From Oscillospiraceae bacterium (lineage in GTDB: Bacteria; Bacillota; Clostridia; Oscillospirales; Acutalibacteraceae): a DNA stretch of 7,706 bases. This document shows positions 1 through 7,049 of the stretch, one piece after another. Location of the stretch: positions 1 through 7,706 of the forward strand of contig JAIRUF010000165.1 in NCBI GenBank assembly GCA_031254555.1, written 5' to 3'. Position 1 is the stretch's first letter; each line of letters opens with the position of its first letter. The position numbers and the translations under genes were made by a program. The notes beneath the pieces were generated by a model. That model ran no database searches, had not been told where the DNA came from, and worked only from the letters and a program-made list of their open reading frames with translations.

Positions 1-1395
1 CAGGCAAGGGATCACCTCATAAGAAAGACGTTTGAGGCAATTGACGGCGCCAAAAATGTGATCGTACACTTTTATAACTCGACCTCTGAGCTGCAGCGAA
101 GAGTGGTGTTTGGTATGGATATGGACGGTATTGTCGATATCGCCGTAAACGGCGCAAAGCTTATAAGGCAGCTCGCCGATGAGGAGAGTGCAAAAAGCGG
201 CATAAATATAAGATATGAATACTCGCCTGAAAGCTTTTCAGGCACGGAGATGGACAATGCGGTGCTGATATGCGAAAAAGTTCTTGACGCACTTGGCGCA
301 AATGAAGACAACAAGGTTATTCTTAACCTGCCCAGCACCGTTGAGCAAAGCTCCCCAAACGGCTACGCGGATCAAATAGAATACTTTTGCAGGAACTTAT
401 CACAGCCTGAGCGCGCAATAATCAGCATACACCCTCACAATGACAGGGGCACCGCAATAGCTGCGGCAGAGCTTGGTATGCTTGCAGGGGCATCCAGGGT
501 AGAGGGCACGCTTTTTGGCAACGGGGAACGTACCGGCAACGTGGATATTGTAACCCTTGCCCTTAATATGTACACTCAGGGAGTGGACCCAAAACTTGAA
601 TTGTCTGACATCAACAATGTCCGTGAAGTGTATGAGCGCACTACAAAAATGCATGTTCATGAGCGTCATCCATATGCGGGGGACCTTGTTTTTACAGCTT
701 TTTCAGGCTCTCATCAGGACGCTATAGCCAAGGGCAAGGCCTTTATGAACAGGGAAAAATGCTCTCAGTGGCAGGTTCCTTATATTCCTATAGATCCAGC
801 CGATATAGGCCGCGAATACGATCCCATCATCCGAATAAACAGCCAATCCGGTAAGGGGGGCGCCGCGTTTATTATATCTGAGAATTTTGGGTTCCATCTT
901 CCAAAAACTATGCACCCGGAATTTGGCAACACAGTTAAGCAGTTTTGTGATAAACAGGGCACCGAAATCAGCGCGGACGCCGTATATAACATTTTTAAAG
1001 AGGAATATCTTGACGTGTCCGGACCTTATATGCTCACAAGTCATAAATTTTTGGAGACATCCGAGCTCAATGAAAGCTCGCCTCATGTTGTCTTTGAGGG
1101 TATGATTAAATATAACGGAGATGACGCCGTGCAAATAAGCGGCAAGGGTAACGGACCTATCGACGCGTTTTTCAGTGCACTTGAAAAGATCGGCATAAAC
1201 GGATACAGTTTTGTTGATTACTTTGAACATGCTATATCAATAGGCTCGGATGCAAAGGCCGTCTCTTACATTGTGCTTGCGGATAAAAACGGTAAAAATG
1301 TTTTTGGGGTGGGTATGTCGCACAACATTAACTATGCATCCATAAGGGGAGTATTGTGCGCTATAAACAGGTCCATTTTAAATGACAGTAAATAA
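1..1395 (+). CDS. leuA: 2-isopropylmalate synthase, C-terminal part (5' end outside window)
   Basis: Catalyses the first committed step of leucine synthesis, condensing acetyl-CoA with 2-oxoisovalerate in the cytoplasm. The frame is open from base 1, so the visible 464 codons are the tail of a longer gene; family members of the longer LeuA type are roughly 550-560 residues, so about 90-100 N-terminal residues are missing. The GTG at 58 is internal, not the start. Visible marks are FYNSTSELQRRVVF (from base 73), the metal-binding HPHNDRG motif (bases 430-450, the two His being ligands in this family) and GNGERTGN (from 517) of the TIM barrel. A C-terminal regulatory region from about base 1080 contains SGKGNGPIDAF and GSDAKAVSY, typical of the LeuA allosteric domain that senses leucine. 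No frameshift is seen. The sequence resembles the type-2 (Mycobacterium-like) LeuA rather than the E. coli type; that subtype call is from memory of motifs. The gene is convergent with the amidohydrolase. Confidence 0.95.
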   Translation, partial: QARDHLIRKTFEAIDGAKNVIVHFYNSTSELQRRVVFGMDMDGIVDIAVNGAKLIRQLADEESAKSGINIRYEYSPESFSGTEMDNAVLICEKVLDALGANEDNKVILNLPSTVEQSSPNGYADQIEYFCRNLSQPERAIISIHPHNDRGTAIAAAELGMLAGASRVEGTLFGNGERTGNVDIVTLALNMYTQGVDPKLELSDINNVREVYERTTKMHVHERHPYAGDLVFTAFSGSHQDAIAKGKAFMNREKCSQWQVPYIPIDPADIGREYDPIIRINSQSGKGGAAFIISENFGFHLPKTMHPEFGNTVKQFCDKQGTEISADAVYNIFKEEYLDVSGPYMLTSHKFLETSELNESSPHVVFEGMIKYNGDDAVQISGKGNGPIDAFFSALEKIGINGYSFVDYFEHAISIGSDAKAVSYIVLADKNGKNVFGVGMSHNINYASIRGVLCAINRSILNDSK

Positions 1396-1400
1396 AAAAG

Positions 1401-1429
1401 AAAACCGCCGGAAGTCCGGCGGTTTTTTT
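1401..1429. terminator. Bidirectional rho-independent terminator between convergent genes
   Basis: CCGCCGG (1405-1411), loop AAGT, CCGGCGG (1416-1422), extended by A/T pairs on both sides. A run of seven T follows on the plus strand (1423-1429). On the minus strand the stem is followed by TTTTCTTTTTTATTT. It lies 5 bp after the leuA stop and 12 bp after the amidohydrolase stop, so it can serve both transcripts. Confidence 0.93.
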
Positions 1430-1441
1430 ATTTTATATCTT

Positions 1442-2233
1442 TTAAATGTTAAGCAGCTTACATGCATTTTTATAAAAGATCAAATCCTCTTGAGTTTTGC
1501 TCAGATCCAAACTTTTTATATACACTATTTCGTTGCCGGACGCGCTCCACGGCATGTCGCTTCCAAACAGTATCCTCTGCGCCGTGTGCTTCTCGATAAG
1601 GGACTTTGCCAATTGAGGCGGAACAACGCCATAGGAAAAGGACGTATCCAGATAAATTTTCGTGCCCGCAAGCTTTTCATATGTCTCATACCAAAACATT
1701 ACGCCGCCCATGTGCGCCGCCACAACAGGGGCAGAGAACACATCAATTATGTTTAAAAGTCTTTGGGGCGTGCAGTGTATATCATACGGGAACCCAAGGT
1801 CAAGTCCCGAGTGAAATACTGTGACAAGGCCCAGACTTGATATTTTTTCATATATCTTTATCATTTTATCGTCGTCTACATAAAAGTTTTGATAGTCCGG
1901 GTGCAGCTTTATTCCTTTAATCCCCGCTTCTTTAAGCCTTTCAAGCTCAAAAAAGACGTCTTCACTGTCATGGTGCACCGACCCAAAAGGTATAAGCTCC
2001 GGATATTCCAAAAGAGAGATGGCATAATCATTGACCTTTGTTTGCTGTTTTGGGTTGGTGGCTATGTTTAAAACCACTGCTTTAGAAACCCCGGCCGCTT
2101 TTATGCCCTCTATGAGTGACGGCGCTGTGCCGTCGTGCTGCGGTTTCAGGCCCCCTGATTCTTTGGCTAATTTGGGTATGGCCAACTGAGCCACTTTTGG
2201 CGGGAATGCATGGGTGTGGAAATCTATTATCAT
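1442..2233 (-). CDS. Amidohydrolase family metal-dependent hydrolase (TIM barrel)
   Basis: A 263-residue cytoplasmic protein of the amidohydrolase-2 type (the family of aminocarboxymuconate-semialdehyde decarboxylase and related hydrolases). Expected metal and catalytic residues are present in order: H6-T-H8 in the first strand, the KLHPDYQ segment with H111, H141 in FHSG, H174 in AAHMGG and D226 in FGSDMPW. Length matches small members of the family. The substrate cannot be told from sequence. The ATG start is preceded by AAAGGGA about 7 nt upstream, lying inside the end of typA. The two genes are 4 bp apart on the same strand, so they are almost certainly co-transcribed and perhaps translationally coupled; no separate promoter is visible. 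The family is used for both hydrolysis and decarboxylation, so 'hydrolase' is a fold-based name. Confidence 0.9.
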   Translation of the reverse strand: MIIDFHTHAFPPKVAQLAIPKLAKESGGLKPQHDGTAPSLIEGIKAAGVSKAVVLNIATNPKQQTKVNDYAISLLEYPELIPFGSVHHDSEDVFFELERLKEAGIKGIKLHPDYQNFYVDDDKMIKIYEKISSLGLVTVFHSGLDLGFPYDIHCTPQRLLNIIDVFSAPVVAAHMGGVMFWYETYEKLAGTKIYLDTSFSYGVVPPQLAKSLIEKHTAQRILFGSDMPWSASGNEIVYIKSLDLSKTQEDLIFYKNACKLLNI

Positions 2234-2237
2234 CGTC

Positions 2238-4058
2238 TTATCCCTTTCTATACGCTTTTTTAAGCCTTGTCTCCTTTGAGAGTATGGCCTTGCGAAGCCT
2301 CAGTGATTTTGGGGTTATCTCAAGCAGTTCATCATCTTTTATAAATTCCATGCACTGCTCAAGGCTCAATGTGCTGTGGGGGGAGAGCCTTAACGCATCG
2401 TCAGAGCCCGAGGCCCTTGTGTTGGTAAGCTGCTTTTTCCTGCATACATTGCACACGACATCTTCGCTCTTTGAGCATTCGCCTACAATCATGCCCTCAT
2501 ACACATTAACCCCAGGACCTATAAACAGCCTTCCCCTTTCCTGCGCATTGAAAAGGCCGTACGCGGTCGATAGCCCAGATTCATGGACAACTATAGATCC
2601 GCGCTCCCTCGTGGATATATCTCCTTTATACTGTTCATATCCGGAAAAAATCTGGTTCATGATACCGTTGCCGTTTGTATCTGTAAGAAACTCCGAACGA
2701 TACCCGATAAGCCCTCTTGACGGGATTTTAATTTCCATACGCGTTATCTTACCCTCTCCCGTCACCATATCCATAAGCTCCGCTTTACGGGAACTGAGTT
2801 TTTCAATCACCGCGCCCACATACTCCTCCGGCACCTCGACCGACAACATCTCTATTGGTTCAAATGTCTTGCCATCTTTTTCCCTGTATATTACCTTGGG
2901 GCGGGACACCTGAAATTCATACCCTTCGCGGCGCATCATTTCAACGAGTATTGACAGGTGAAGCTCCCCGCGGCCAGACACTTTAAACGTGTCTGTAGAC
3001 TCCGTTTCCTCCACTCTCATACTAACGTTTGTCTCCACCTCTTTTAACAGCCTGTCCCTTATGTTCCGGGAGGTGACAAATTTCCCCTCTCTCCCCGCAA
3101 ACGGACTGTTGTTTCCCATTATATTCATTGATATCGTGGGCTCGTCTATCTTTATAAACGGGATTGGCTCTACACACTCCATATCGCACGCGGTATCTCC
3201 TATATTAAGCTGGGCTATCCCCGACACCGCAACGATGTCCCCGGCGCTTACCTCATCCACCTGCGTACGCTTTAGCCCCTGGAAGTGATAAAGCTGTGAT
3301 ATCTTTACGGCCTTTTGCAGCCCGTCTGTGTTGCACAAAACAGCCTGCTGCCCCTGTCTTACTATACCTCTCTCCACCCTGCCGATACCTATCCTGCCCA
3401 CATAGTCATCATAGTCCAGGCTTGAAAAAAGTATCTGCAAAGGCTTATCTATATCCGCGGCCGGCGGCTGTATTTCACTTATTATCGACTCAAACAGCAC
3501 GCTCATATCACAGGCGCTTTCACTTTCGTCATAACATGCGTAGCCCTCTTTGGCGGACGCAAAAACCACAGGGAACTCCAACTGGTCATCATCAGCACCC
3601 AAATCAATAAACAGGTCTATTACCTCGTCTACCACTTCTTTTACGCGAGTGCCGGGACGGTCTATCTTATTTATCACGACAATAACCTTTTTGTGCAGGC
3701 CAAGCGCTTTTTTTAATACAAATCTGGTTTGCGGCATACACCCCTCAAACGCGTCTACCAACAGCAGCACCCCGTCAACCATTAGCAGGATACGCTCAAC
3801 CTCTCCTCCAAAATCAGTGTGACCCGGTGTGTCCACTATATTTATTTTAACTCCGTTATAATTTACAGACGTGTTCTTTGAGAGAATAGTGATTCCGCGC
3901 TCCCTCTCTAAATCGCCTGAATCCATCACCCTGTCCGCCACTTGTTCATTTGACCGAAATGTGCCGCTCTGTTTTAGCATCTCATCCACTAAAGTTGTTT
4001 TGCCATGATCAACATGGGCTATTATTGCAATATTCCTTATGTCTTCTCTAAAACTCAA
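2238..4058 (-). CDS. typA: Ribosome-associated translational GTPase TypA/BipA
   Basis: A 606-residue GTPase of the EF-G/LepA superfamily that binds the ribosome and helps 50S assembly and growth under stress or cold. The G motifs are complete: AHVDHGKT (14-21), RGITI (54-58), DTPGH (76-80), NKID (130-133) and SAK (168-170). Next come a beta-barrel domain (about 205-300), the EF-G domain III and V-like regions (SGRGELHL at 361-368, IPSRGLIGYRSEFLTDTNG from 445) and the BipA-specific C-terminal domain with LTNTRASGSDDALRLSP and SLRLRK. Length is as expected for the family. The start is a TTG: the minus strand reads GAGGGTG, then 5-6 nt, then TTG AGT TTT AGA, and no in-frame ATG occurs before residue 45, inside the GTPase domain. 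A promoter lies about 40 bp upstream. The gene leads a two-gene operon with the amidohydrolase. Confidence 0.97.
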   Translation of the reverse strand: MSFREDIRNIAIIAHVDHGKTTLVDEMLKQSGTFRSNEQVADRVMDSGDLERERGITILSKNTSVNYNGVKINIVDTPGHTDFGGEVERILLMVDGVLLLVDAFEGCMPQTRFVLKKALGLHKKVIVVINKIDRPGTRVKEVVDEVIDLFIDLGADDDQLEFPVVFASAKEGYACYDESESACDMSVLFESIISEIQPPAADIDKPLQILFSSLDYDDYVGRIGIGRVERGIVRQGQQAVLCNTDGLQKAVKISQLYHFQGLKRTQVDEVSAGDIVAVSGIAQLNIGDTACDMECVEPIPFIKIDEPTISMNIMGNNSPFAGREGKFVTSRNIRDRLLKEVETNVSMRVEETESTDTFKVSGRGELHLSILVEMMRREGYEFQVSRPKVIYREKDGKTFEPIEMLSVEVPEEYVGAVIEKLSSRKAELMDMVTGEGKITRMEIKIPSRGLIGYRSEFLTDTNGNGIMNQIFSGYEQYKGDISTRERGSIVVHESGLSTAYGLFNAQERGRLFIGPGVNVYEGMIVGECSKSEDVVCNVCRKKQLTNTRASGSDDALRLSPHSTLSLEQCMEFIKDDELLEITPKSLRLRKAILSKETRLKKAYRKG

Positions 4059-4061
4059 AAT

Positions 4062-4071
4062 TTCACCCTCA
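4062..4071 (-). promoter_or_regulatory. Ribosome binding site supporting the TTG start of typA
   Basis: On the minus strand the sequence just before the TTG is GATGAGGGTGAAATT. The GAGGGTG core is well placed for the TTG at 4058. The ATG inside this stretch is in another frame and meets TGA after four further codons, so it cannot be the typA start. Confidence 0.75.
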
Positions 4072-4099
4072 TCAAATATATATAAAATACAAGATGATT

Positions 4100-4128
4100 A
4101 TTTTATCATCTATTAATAAAATTTGCAA
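4100..4128 (-). promoter_or_regulatory. Sigma-A type promoter for typA
   Basis: On the minus strand TTGCAA (4123-4128) and TAAAAT (4100-4105) are separated by 17 bp, in AT-rich surroundings. The predicted transcript start near 4093 leaves a leader of about 35 nt. Its -35 element lies only 8 bp from the -35 of the divergent thiT promoter. Confidence 0.7.
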
Positions 4129-4136
4129 CCGATTGT

Positions 4137-4166
4137 TTGACAGGCACGATAACCATGTGATATAAT
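4137..4166 (+). promoter_or_regulatory. Consensus sigma-A promoter for the TPP riboswitch/thiT transcript
   Basis: TTGACA (4137-4142), an 18-bp spacer and TATAAT (4161-4166), both hexamers perfect, with an extended -10 TG at 4158-4159. The predicted start is about 4172-4174, some ten bases before the riboswitch. Such a strong promoter fits a gene whose output is controlled afterwards by the riboswitch. Confidence 0.88.
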
Positions 4167-4181
4167 TTCATCAACAACTAA

Positions 4182-4288
4182 ATATTAAGCGGGGTGCTGG
4201 CGCTTGCCGGCTGAGATGAAAACCATGTTTTCGAACCCGGAACTTTTATGTTCAAACCTGATCAGGATAATGCCTGCGTAGGAAATAT
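4182..4288 (+). ncRNA. Thiamine pyrophosphate (TPP) riboswitch aptamer (thi box)
   Basis: The conserved thi-box segments occur in order: GGGGTGCTGG (4191-4200), CTGAGATGAAAACC (4211-4224) and GAACCC (4233-4238). The 3' core is CCTGATCAGGATAATGCCTG followed by CGTAGGAA (4257-4284). The ends can close as a P1 helix, ATATT (4182-4186) with AATAT (4284-4288). TPP-bound aptamers normally repress the gene downstream, here thiT, which gives feedback control of thiamine uptake. Confidence 0.96.
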
Positions 4289-4290
4289 AC

Positions 4291-4337
4291 AATATGCCTT
4301 GCGGTTTTTATCAGCCGACAAGGCAATATTAATTTTT
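4291..4337 (+). terminator. Riboswitch expression platform: conditional terminator hairpin
   Basis: TGCCTTGCGG (4295-4304) pairs with CCG-A-CAAGGCA (4315-4325), leaving one bulged A. The stem can be lengthened by AATA (4291-4294) with TATT (4327-4330). TTTTT follows at 4333-4337, just before the thiT ribosome binding site. The ATATT at 4326-4330 is identical to the 5' strand of aptamer P1, so it could compete for the P1 3' strand when TPP is absent. The hairpin is directly visible; the switching route is inference. Confidence 0.75.
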
Positions 4338-4350
4338 AGGAGTGTTTTTT

Positions 4351-4938
4351 ATGAAGACAAGCAATGTGCAGTCCCCCAAAAACTTTAACGTTCTAAGGCT
4401 TACTGAGACAGCTTTGCTAATTGCCATGACCACGGTCTTGAGCCTTATTCCAATGTTCAAACTTCCGTTTGGGGGAACTGTCACGCTTTTTTCCCAGCTT
4501 CCCATTATTATTTTGGCTTATCGTCACGGTACCCTATGGGGAATATTTGGCGGCGGAATCGCGGGTTTGCTGCAGATATTTTTAGGCCTTGATAACTTTA
4601 GCTATGTGACAGGCATTTCAGCTTATATCATACTGATCTTTTCCGATTATATCTTTGCGTTCGGATCACTGGGCCTTGGCGGCGTCTTCAAAAATGTCAT
4701 CAAAAAACAGCCCCTTGCTTTGGCCTGCGGAGTAACGCTTGCAAGTTTTACGAGATTTCTCTTCCACTTTATAAGCGGCGTCACGATATGGAGGTCATAT
4801 GCCCCATCGGACGCCTTAGATGCCGTTATAACATACTCCATTACCTACAATGCTTTATACATGTTGCCTGAACTCATTATTACGCTTATAGGCGCCGTTG
4901 CCATTTCCGGCATCAAACCTTTTAGAAAAGACACTTAA
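4351..4938 (+). CDS. thiT: Thiamine ECF transporter substrate-binding (S) component ThiT
   Basis: A 195-residue integral membrane protein that binds thiamine with high affinity and works with a shared energizing module (EcfA, EcfA', EcfT) that is not in this window. About six hydrophobic segments are visible (near 16-36, 44-57, 62-80, 86-108, 121-144, 157-187). Aromatic and polar residues expected in a ThiT pocket are present: W63 in TLWGIFGGG, H139 and W147 in the FLFHFISGVTIW stretch, then Y162, Y166 and N167 in the YSITYNALYMLPE segment. The ATG at 4351 is chosen because AGGAG (4338-4342) stands 8 nt before it. A GTG at 4342 is in frame but overlaps that ribosome binding site. The upstream TPP riboswitch independently supports the thiamine role. 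No clear terminator follows the gene, so some readthrough into the next operon is possible. Confidence 0.94.
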   Translation: MKTSNVQSPKNFNVLRLTETALLIAMTTVLSLIPMFKLPFGGTVTLFSQLPIIILAYRHGTLWGIFGGGIAGLLQIFLGLDNFSYVTGISAYIILIFSDYIFAFGSLGLGGVFKNVIKKQPLALACGVTLASFTRFLFHFISGVTIWRSYAPSDALDAVITYSITYNALYMLPELIITLIGAVAISGIKPFRKDT

Positions 4939-4946
4939 TAATATAT

Positions 4947-4975
4947 TTGAAAACCGTCCCCTTAAATGGTAGAAT
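4947..4975 (+). promoter_or_regulatory. Promoter for the zinc-ribbon/TPR operon
   Basis: TTGAAA (4947-4952), a 17-bp spacer and TAGAAT (4970-4975), with an extended -10 TG at 4967-4968. The predicted start is near 4982, giving a leader of about 60 nt. It begins only 8 bp after the thiT stop, so the operon does not depend on the riboswitch-controlled transcript. Confidence 0.72.
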
Positions 4976-5033
4976 GTTAGGTAATGCGAGATCAGCCCGT
5001 TTATAAAGGCAGATCATATAGATTTAAAGGGGG
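4958..5033 (+). repeat. Inverted repeat spanning the promoter and the ribosome binding site of the TPR gene
   Basis: CCCCTTAAAT (4958-4967) is complementary to ATTTAAAGGGG (5022-5032) with one bulged base. The right arm contains the ribosome binding site of the gene at 5042. The left arm is upstream of the predicted transcript start, so only RNA reading through from thiT would carry both arms. A second small hairpin, GATCAGCC/GGCAGATC with one mismatch (4990-5014), lies between them. Confidence 0.5.
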
Positions 5034-5044
5034 CCTGTTATTTG
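5026..5044 (+). promoter_or_regulatory. Ribosome binding site deciding a TTG start
   Basis: AAAGGGGG (5026-5033) is followed by 8 nt and then TTG at 5042. There is no in-frame ATG until codon 78 of the protein, so the TTG is the best start. Confidence 0.8.
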
Positions 5045-6475
5045 TCGGACCAAAATAAAAAAGACACAGACTATGACGAAAATTTGCCGCAGGACACAAA
5101 TTCTGATATTGATAAAAGCAATGAGAATGAGACCGGTGAGGAAATCACAGATGAACTTGAAAATCTTAAAGATTTATTTCAGGGTGAGATTGACAAGCTT
5201 TTAGATTCGCCCGACGCGCCGGACTGGAAAGCACTTGTAGACGATGCGAGGCAAGAAGCTCATGACAACAGCATGGGTATACCTCCCGGCGAATTGTGCG
5301 AAAACTGCAATGAACGCAGGCGGGACATCAGCGTGTCGGAGACAAATCCTTACTGCTCTTCCTGCCGGGAACTCATGAAAAAATATCCCTTTAATTTTTC
5401 GGATTTTGTAATTCCTGTGATTGCGGCGGTTCTTATCGGTTTTTCAATGTTCGGATTTTTTAAAGATTTTTCGTTATTTAAAAGCGTTTCGCAGGCACAG
5501 AAACTTGCTAGTGATAAAAAACTCTACTCAGCAGTTACCATGTATGAGGAAATTGCAGATCAAATATCCTCAAACGGAGGCACGCAGGGCAAGAGACTGC
5601 TGCTAAATCAAGCGCAGCTCTTTGATGAGATCGGCGCCGATTACTATGAACATCTTGAGATGTTTATTGAAAAACACCGCTTTTCTTTAAACCCCGATTC
5701 ATTTTTCAACGCAAGCGTCCGTAAAAAGCTTGACAAGATAAAGGAGTACAACAAAATCTATAACCTGATTTATCCTTTGTATTCCGATAGCTCTGATTAC
5801 AAAGACTTTGTCAAAAAAGCGGATAAAGCTGTTAAAGGTTTGAATGACGGGAAATATGACAAGGGCGTTTTTGAATACTTTAAATATTATGCATCTGTTT
5901 TGTATAACGAAAAAGAGGATATCCAGTTAAAACACCTAAAGAATATGGAAAGATTGTCCCCACAATATTATTCCATATACCTGCCCAGCATAACTGAAAC
6001 ATACATGTATTTGGGCGATTATGACAATATGTTTAAATACTGTGACATTATGGAGTCAAAAAACAAAGAGAACCTGTATGCATTTTTATACCGCAGTGTA
6101 GGGTACAGAATACGTGGTGATATAACAAAATCGCTTAAATCTGCAAACGACGGACTTTTGATAAACCCGGATGACTCCAATCTTAACAGGCAGGCGGCAA
6201 TAGCTCACCTGTTGCAGGGTCAGCCTCAAATTGCACTTGGATATGCACAAAAAGCATACGACTACGCAGACTCTCTTCCTGTGTTTATACAAGGCGCTAA
6301 CCTATATGCCCTTTGCTGTCACATCACGGGAGACGAGGACACGTACAGCGAGATTGAAGACGCTTTGGCAGATGAACAGCAATCTGTGAGCGAAGATGTC
6401 ATAAACTTCATTGAGGGAAAAATGTCCCTTCAAGATATTTTCCAGAAAGGTGACGGTGACATAAAATGGACATGA
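5042..6475 (+). CDS. Zinc-ribbon, single-pass membrane protein with TPR-like repeats, function unknown
   Basis: A 477-residue protein not matched to a named family. Residues 1-65 are highly acidic and probably disordered. A zinc-ribbon-like CxxC pair follows (C86/C89 in LCENCN and C105/C108 in YCSSCRE, 15 residues between the pairs). One hydrophobic helix at about 121-140 comes next, then a helical C-terminal region (about 145-470) with TPR-like features such as LYSAVTMYEEIA, YLGDYDNMFKYCDIM, RGDITKSLKSANDGLLINP and LLQGQPQIALGYAQKAYDYA. Positive residues just before the helix (R91-R93, K113, K114) and no N-terminal signal suggest the zinc ribbon is cytoplasmic and the repeats outside. A TTG start with a strong ribosome binding site is used. 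The gene has its own promoter and overlaps the next by 10 bp, so the two products likely act together. The TPR domain suggests a scaffold or partner-binding role; the partner is unknown. Confidence 0.85.
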   Translation: MSDQNKKDTDYDENLPQDTNSDIDKSNENETGEEITDELENLKDLFQGEIDKLLDSPDAPDWKALVDDARQEAHDNSMGIPPGELCENCNERRRDISVSETNPYCSSCRELMKKYPFNFSDFVIPVIAAVLIGFSMFGFFKDFSLFKSVSQAQKLASDKKLYSAVTMYEEIADQISSNGGTQGKRLLLNQAQLFDEIGADYYEHLEMFIEKHRFSLNPDSFFNASVRKKLDKIKEYNKIYNLIYPLYSDSSDYKDFVKKADKAVKGLNDGKYDKGVFEYFKYYASVLYNEKEDIQLKHLKNMERLSPQYYSIYLPSITETYMYLGDYDNMFKYCDIMESKNKENLYAFLYRSVGYRIRGDITKSLKSANDGLLINPDDSNLNRQAAIAHLLQGQPQIALGYAQKAYDYADSLPVFIQGANLYALCCHITGDEDTYSEIEDALADEQQSVSEDVINFIEGKMSLQDIFQKGDGDIKWT

Positions 6476-6996
6476 TTTATGTTGTGGCAAAGGCAATCAC
6501 TTTTCCGGGGGCTGAGTTTAAGGCTGTAATCGAGCACCTGGTTTACAGGATGTTTAAAATACCGATAGAGGACTCAAGGCATTTTCGGGCAAACGAGATG
6601 TTCGGTCACATAGAGCATGAACTCACTCATGGGCCAAAAAGTTTTATCATCTGCTTTTTGCCTTCTGTTATAAGCTTTATTCTGGGACTTTTGATGTTGA
6701 TAGAGCCAAGCGTTCGTATCTTCTATTTTGGCAGCTTTGACATTATGTCTTTTATATATCTGTATTTTGGGGTATCTTTCCTTACAAACATCTTTCCTCT
6801 TCGGGAAGATTCGCTTGCCATGTGGGAGAGCCTTTACAATGGCGACGGCAAATCTTCCGCGTCTAAAATATTTTTATTCATCCCAGCTTTGTCTCTTCGT
6901 GTATTTTCTATTTTGGAACATACCGGTATTACTCTTTTAACTTCATTGGGTTTTGCCGTTATCTTGCCCTTTATAATTGCAAGGTTTTTAGGCTGA
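6466..6996 (+). CDS. Small multi-pass membrane protein resembling a membrane metalloprotease family, possibly inactive
   Basis: A 176-residue protein with three or four hydrophobic stretches (about 57-80, 85-110, 134-150, 153-174). The order of motifs recalls a clostridial membrane metalloprotease family as I remember it. That family has FPG followed by HExxH, then a G-[YH]-V-x-HE segment before the first helix, then a HAFPS...DA..LW-like loop. Here these read FPGAEFKAVIEH (13-24), FGHIEHE (46-52) and TNIFPLREDSLAMWESL (107-123). At the HExxH position the residues are K19-A-V-I-E23, so the usual ligands are absent. A separate HELTH string occurs at 51-55. Of the starts at 6466 and 6472, 6466 has the better spaced GGTGA (6455-6459). 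It overlaps the upstream gene by 10 bp, arguing for translational coupling. The family assignment is inference; the gene itself is well supported. Confidence 0.8.
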   Translation: MDMIYVVAKAITFPGAEFKAVIEHLVYRMFKIPIEDSRHFRANEMFGHIEHELTHGPKSFIICFLPSVISFILGLLMLIEPSVRIFYFGSFDIMSFIYLYFGVSFLTNIFPLREDSLAMWESLYNGDGKSSASKIFLFIPALSLRVFSILEHTGITLLTSLGFAVILPFIIARFLG

Positions 6997-7014
6997 AATC
7001 AAACTGCAGATTTT

Positions 7015-7047
7015 ACACCCATCACGATGTGATGGGTGTGTTTTTTT
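7015..7047 (+). terminator. Rho-independent terminator of the zinc-ribbon/TPR operon
   Basis: ACACCCATCAC (7015-7025) and GTGATGGGTGT (7029-7039) form an 11-bp perfect stem with a three-base loop. One G and seven T (7041-7047) follow. It lies 18 bp after the stop. The first repeat copy begins three bases after the T-tract. Confidence 0.93.
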
Positions 7048-7049
7048 AG

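Noticed and set aside
703..1230. 175-residue open frame on the minus strand
   Set aside because: Shadow of leuA, which has intact family motifs across the same bases.
2116..3822. Long plus-strand open frames within 2116-3822
   Set aside because: They are antisense to typA and the amidohydrolase, whose motifs are complete on the minus strand; the plus frames are serine- and proline-rich shadows.
4342..4350. GTG at 4342 as the thiT start
   Set aside because: It overlaps the AGGAG ribosome binding site, while the ATG at 4351 has ideal spacing.
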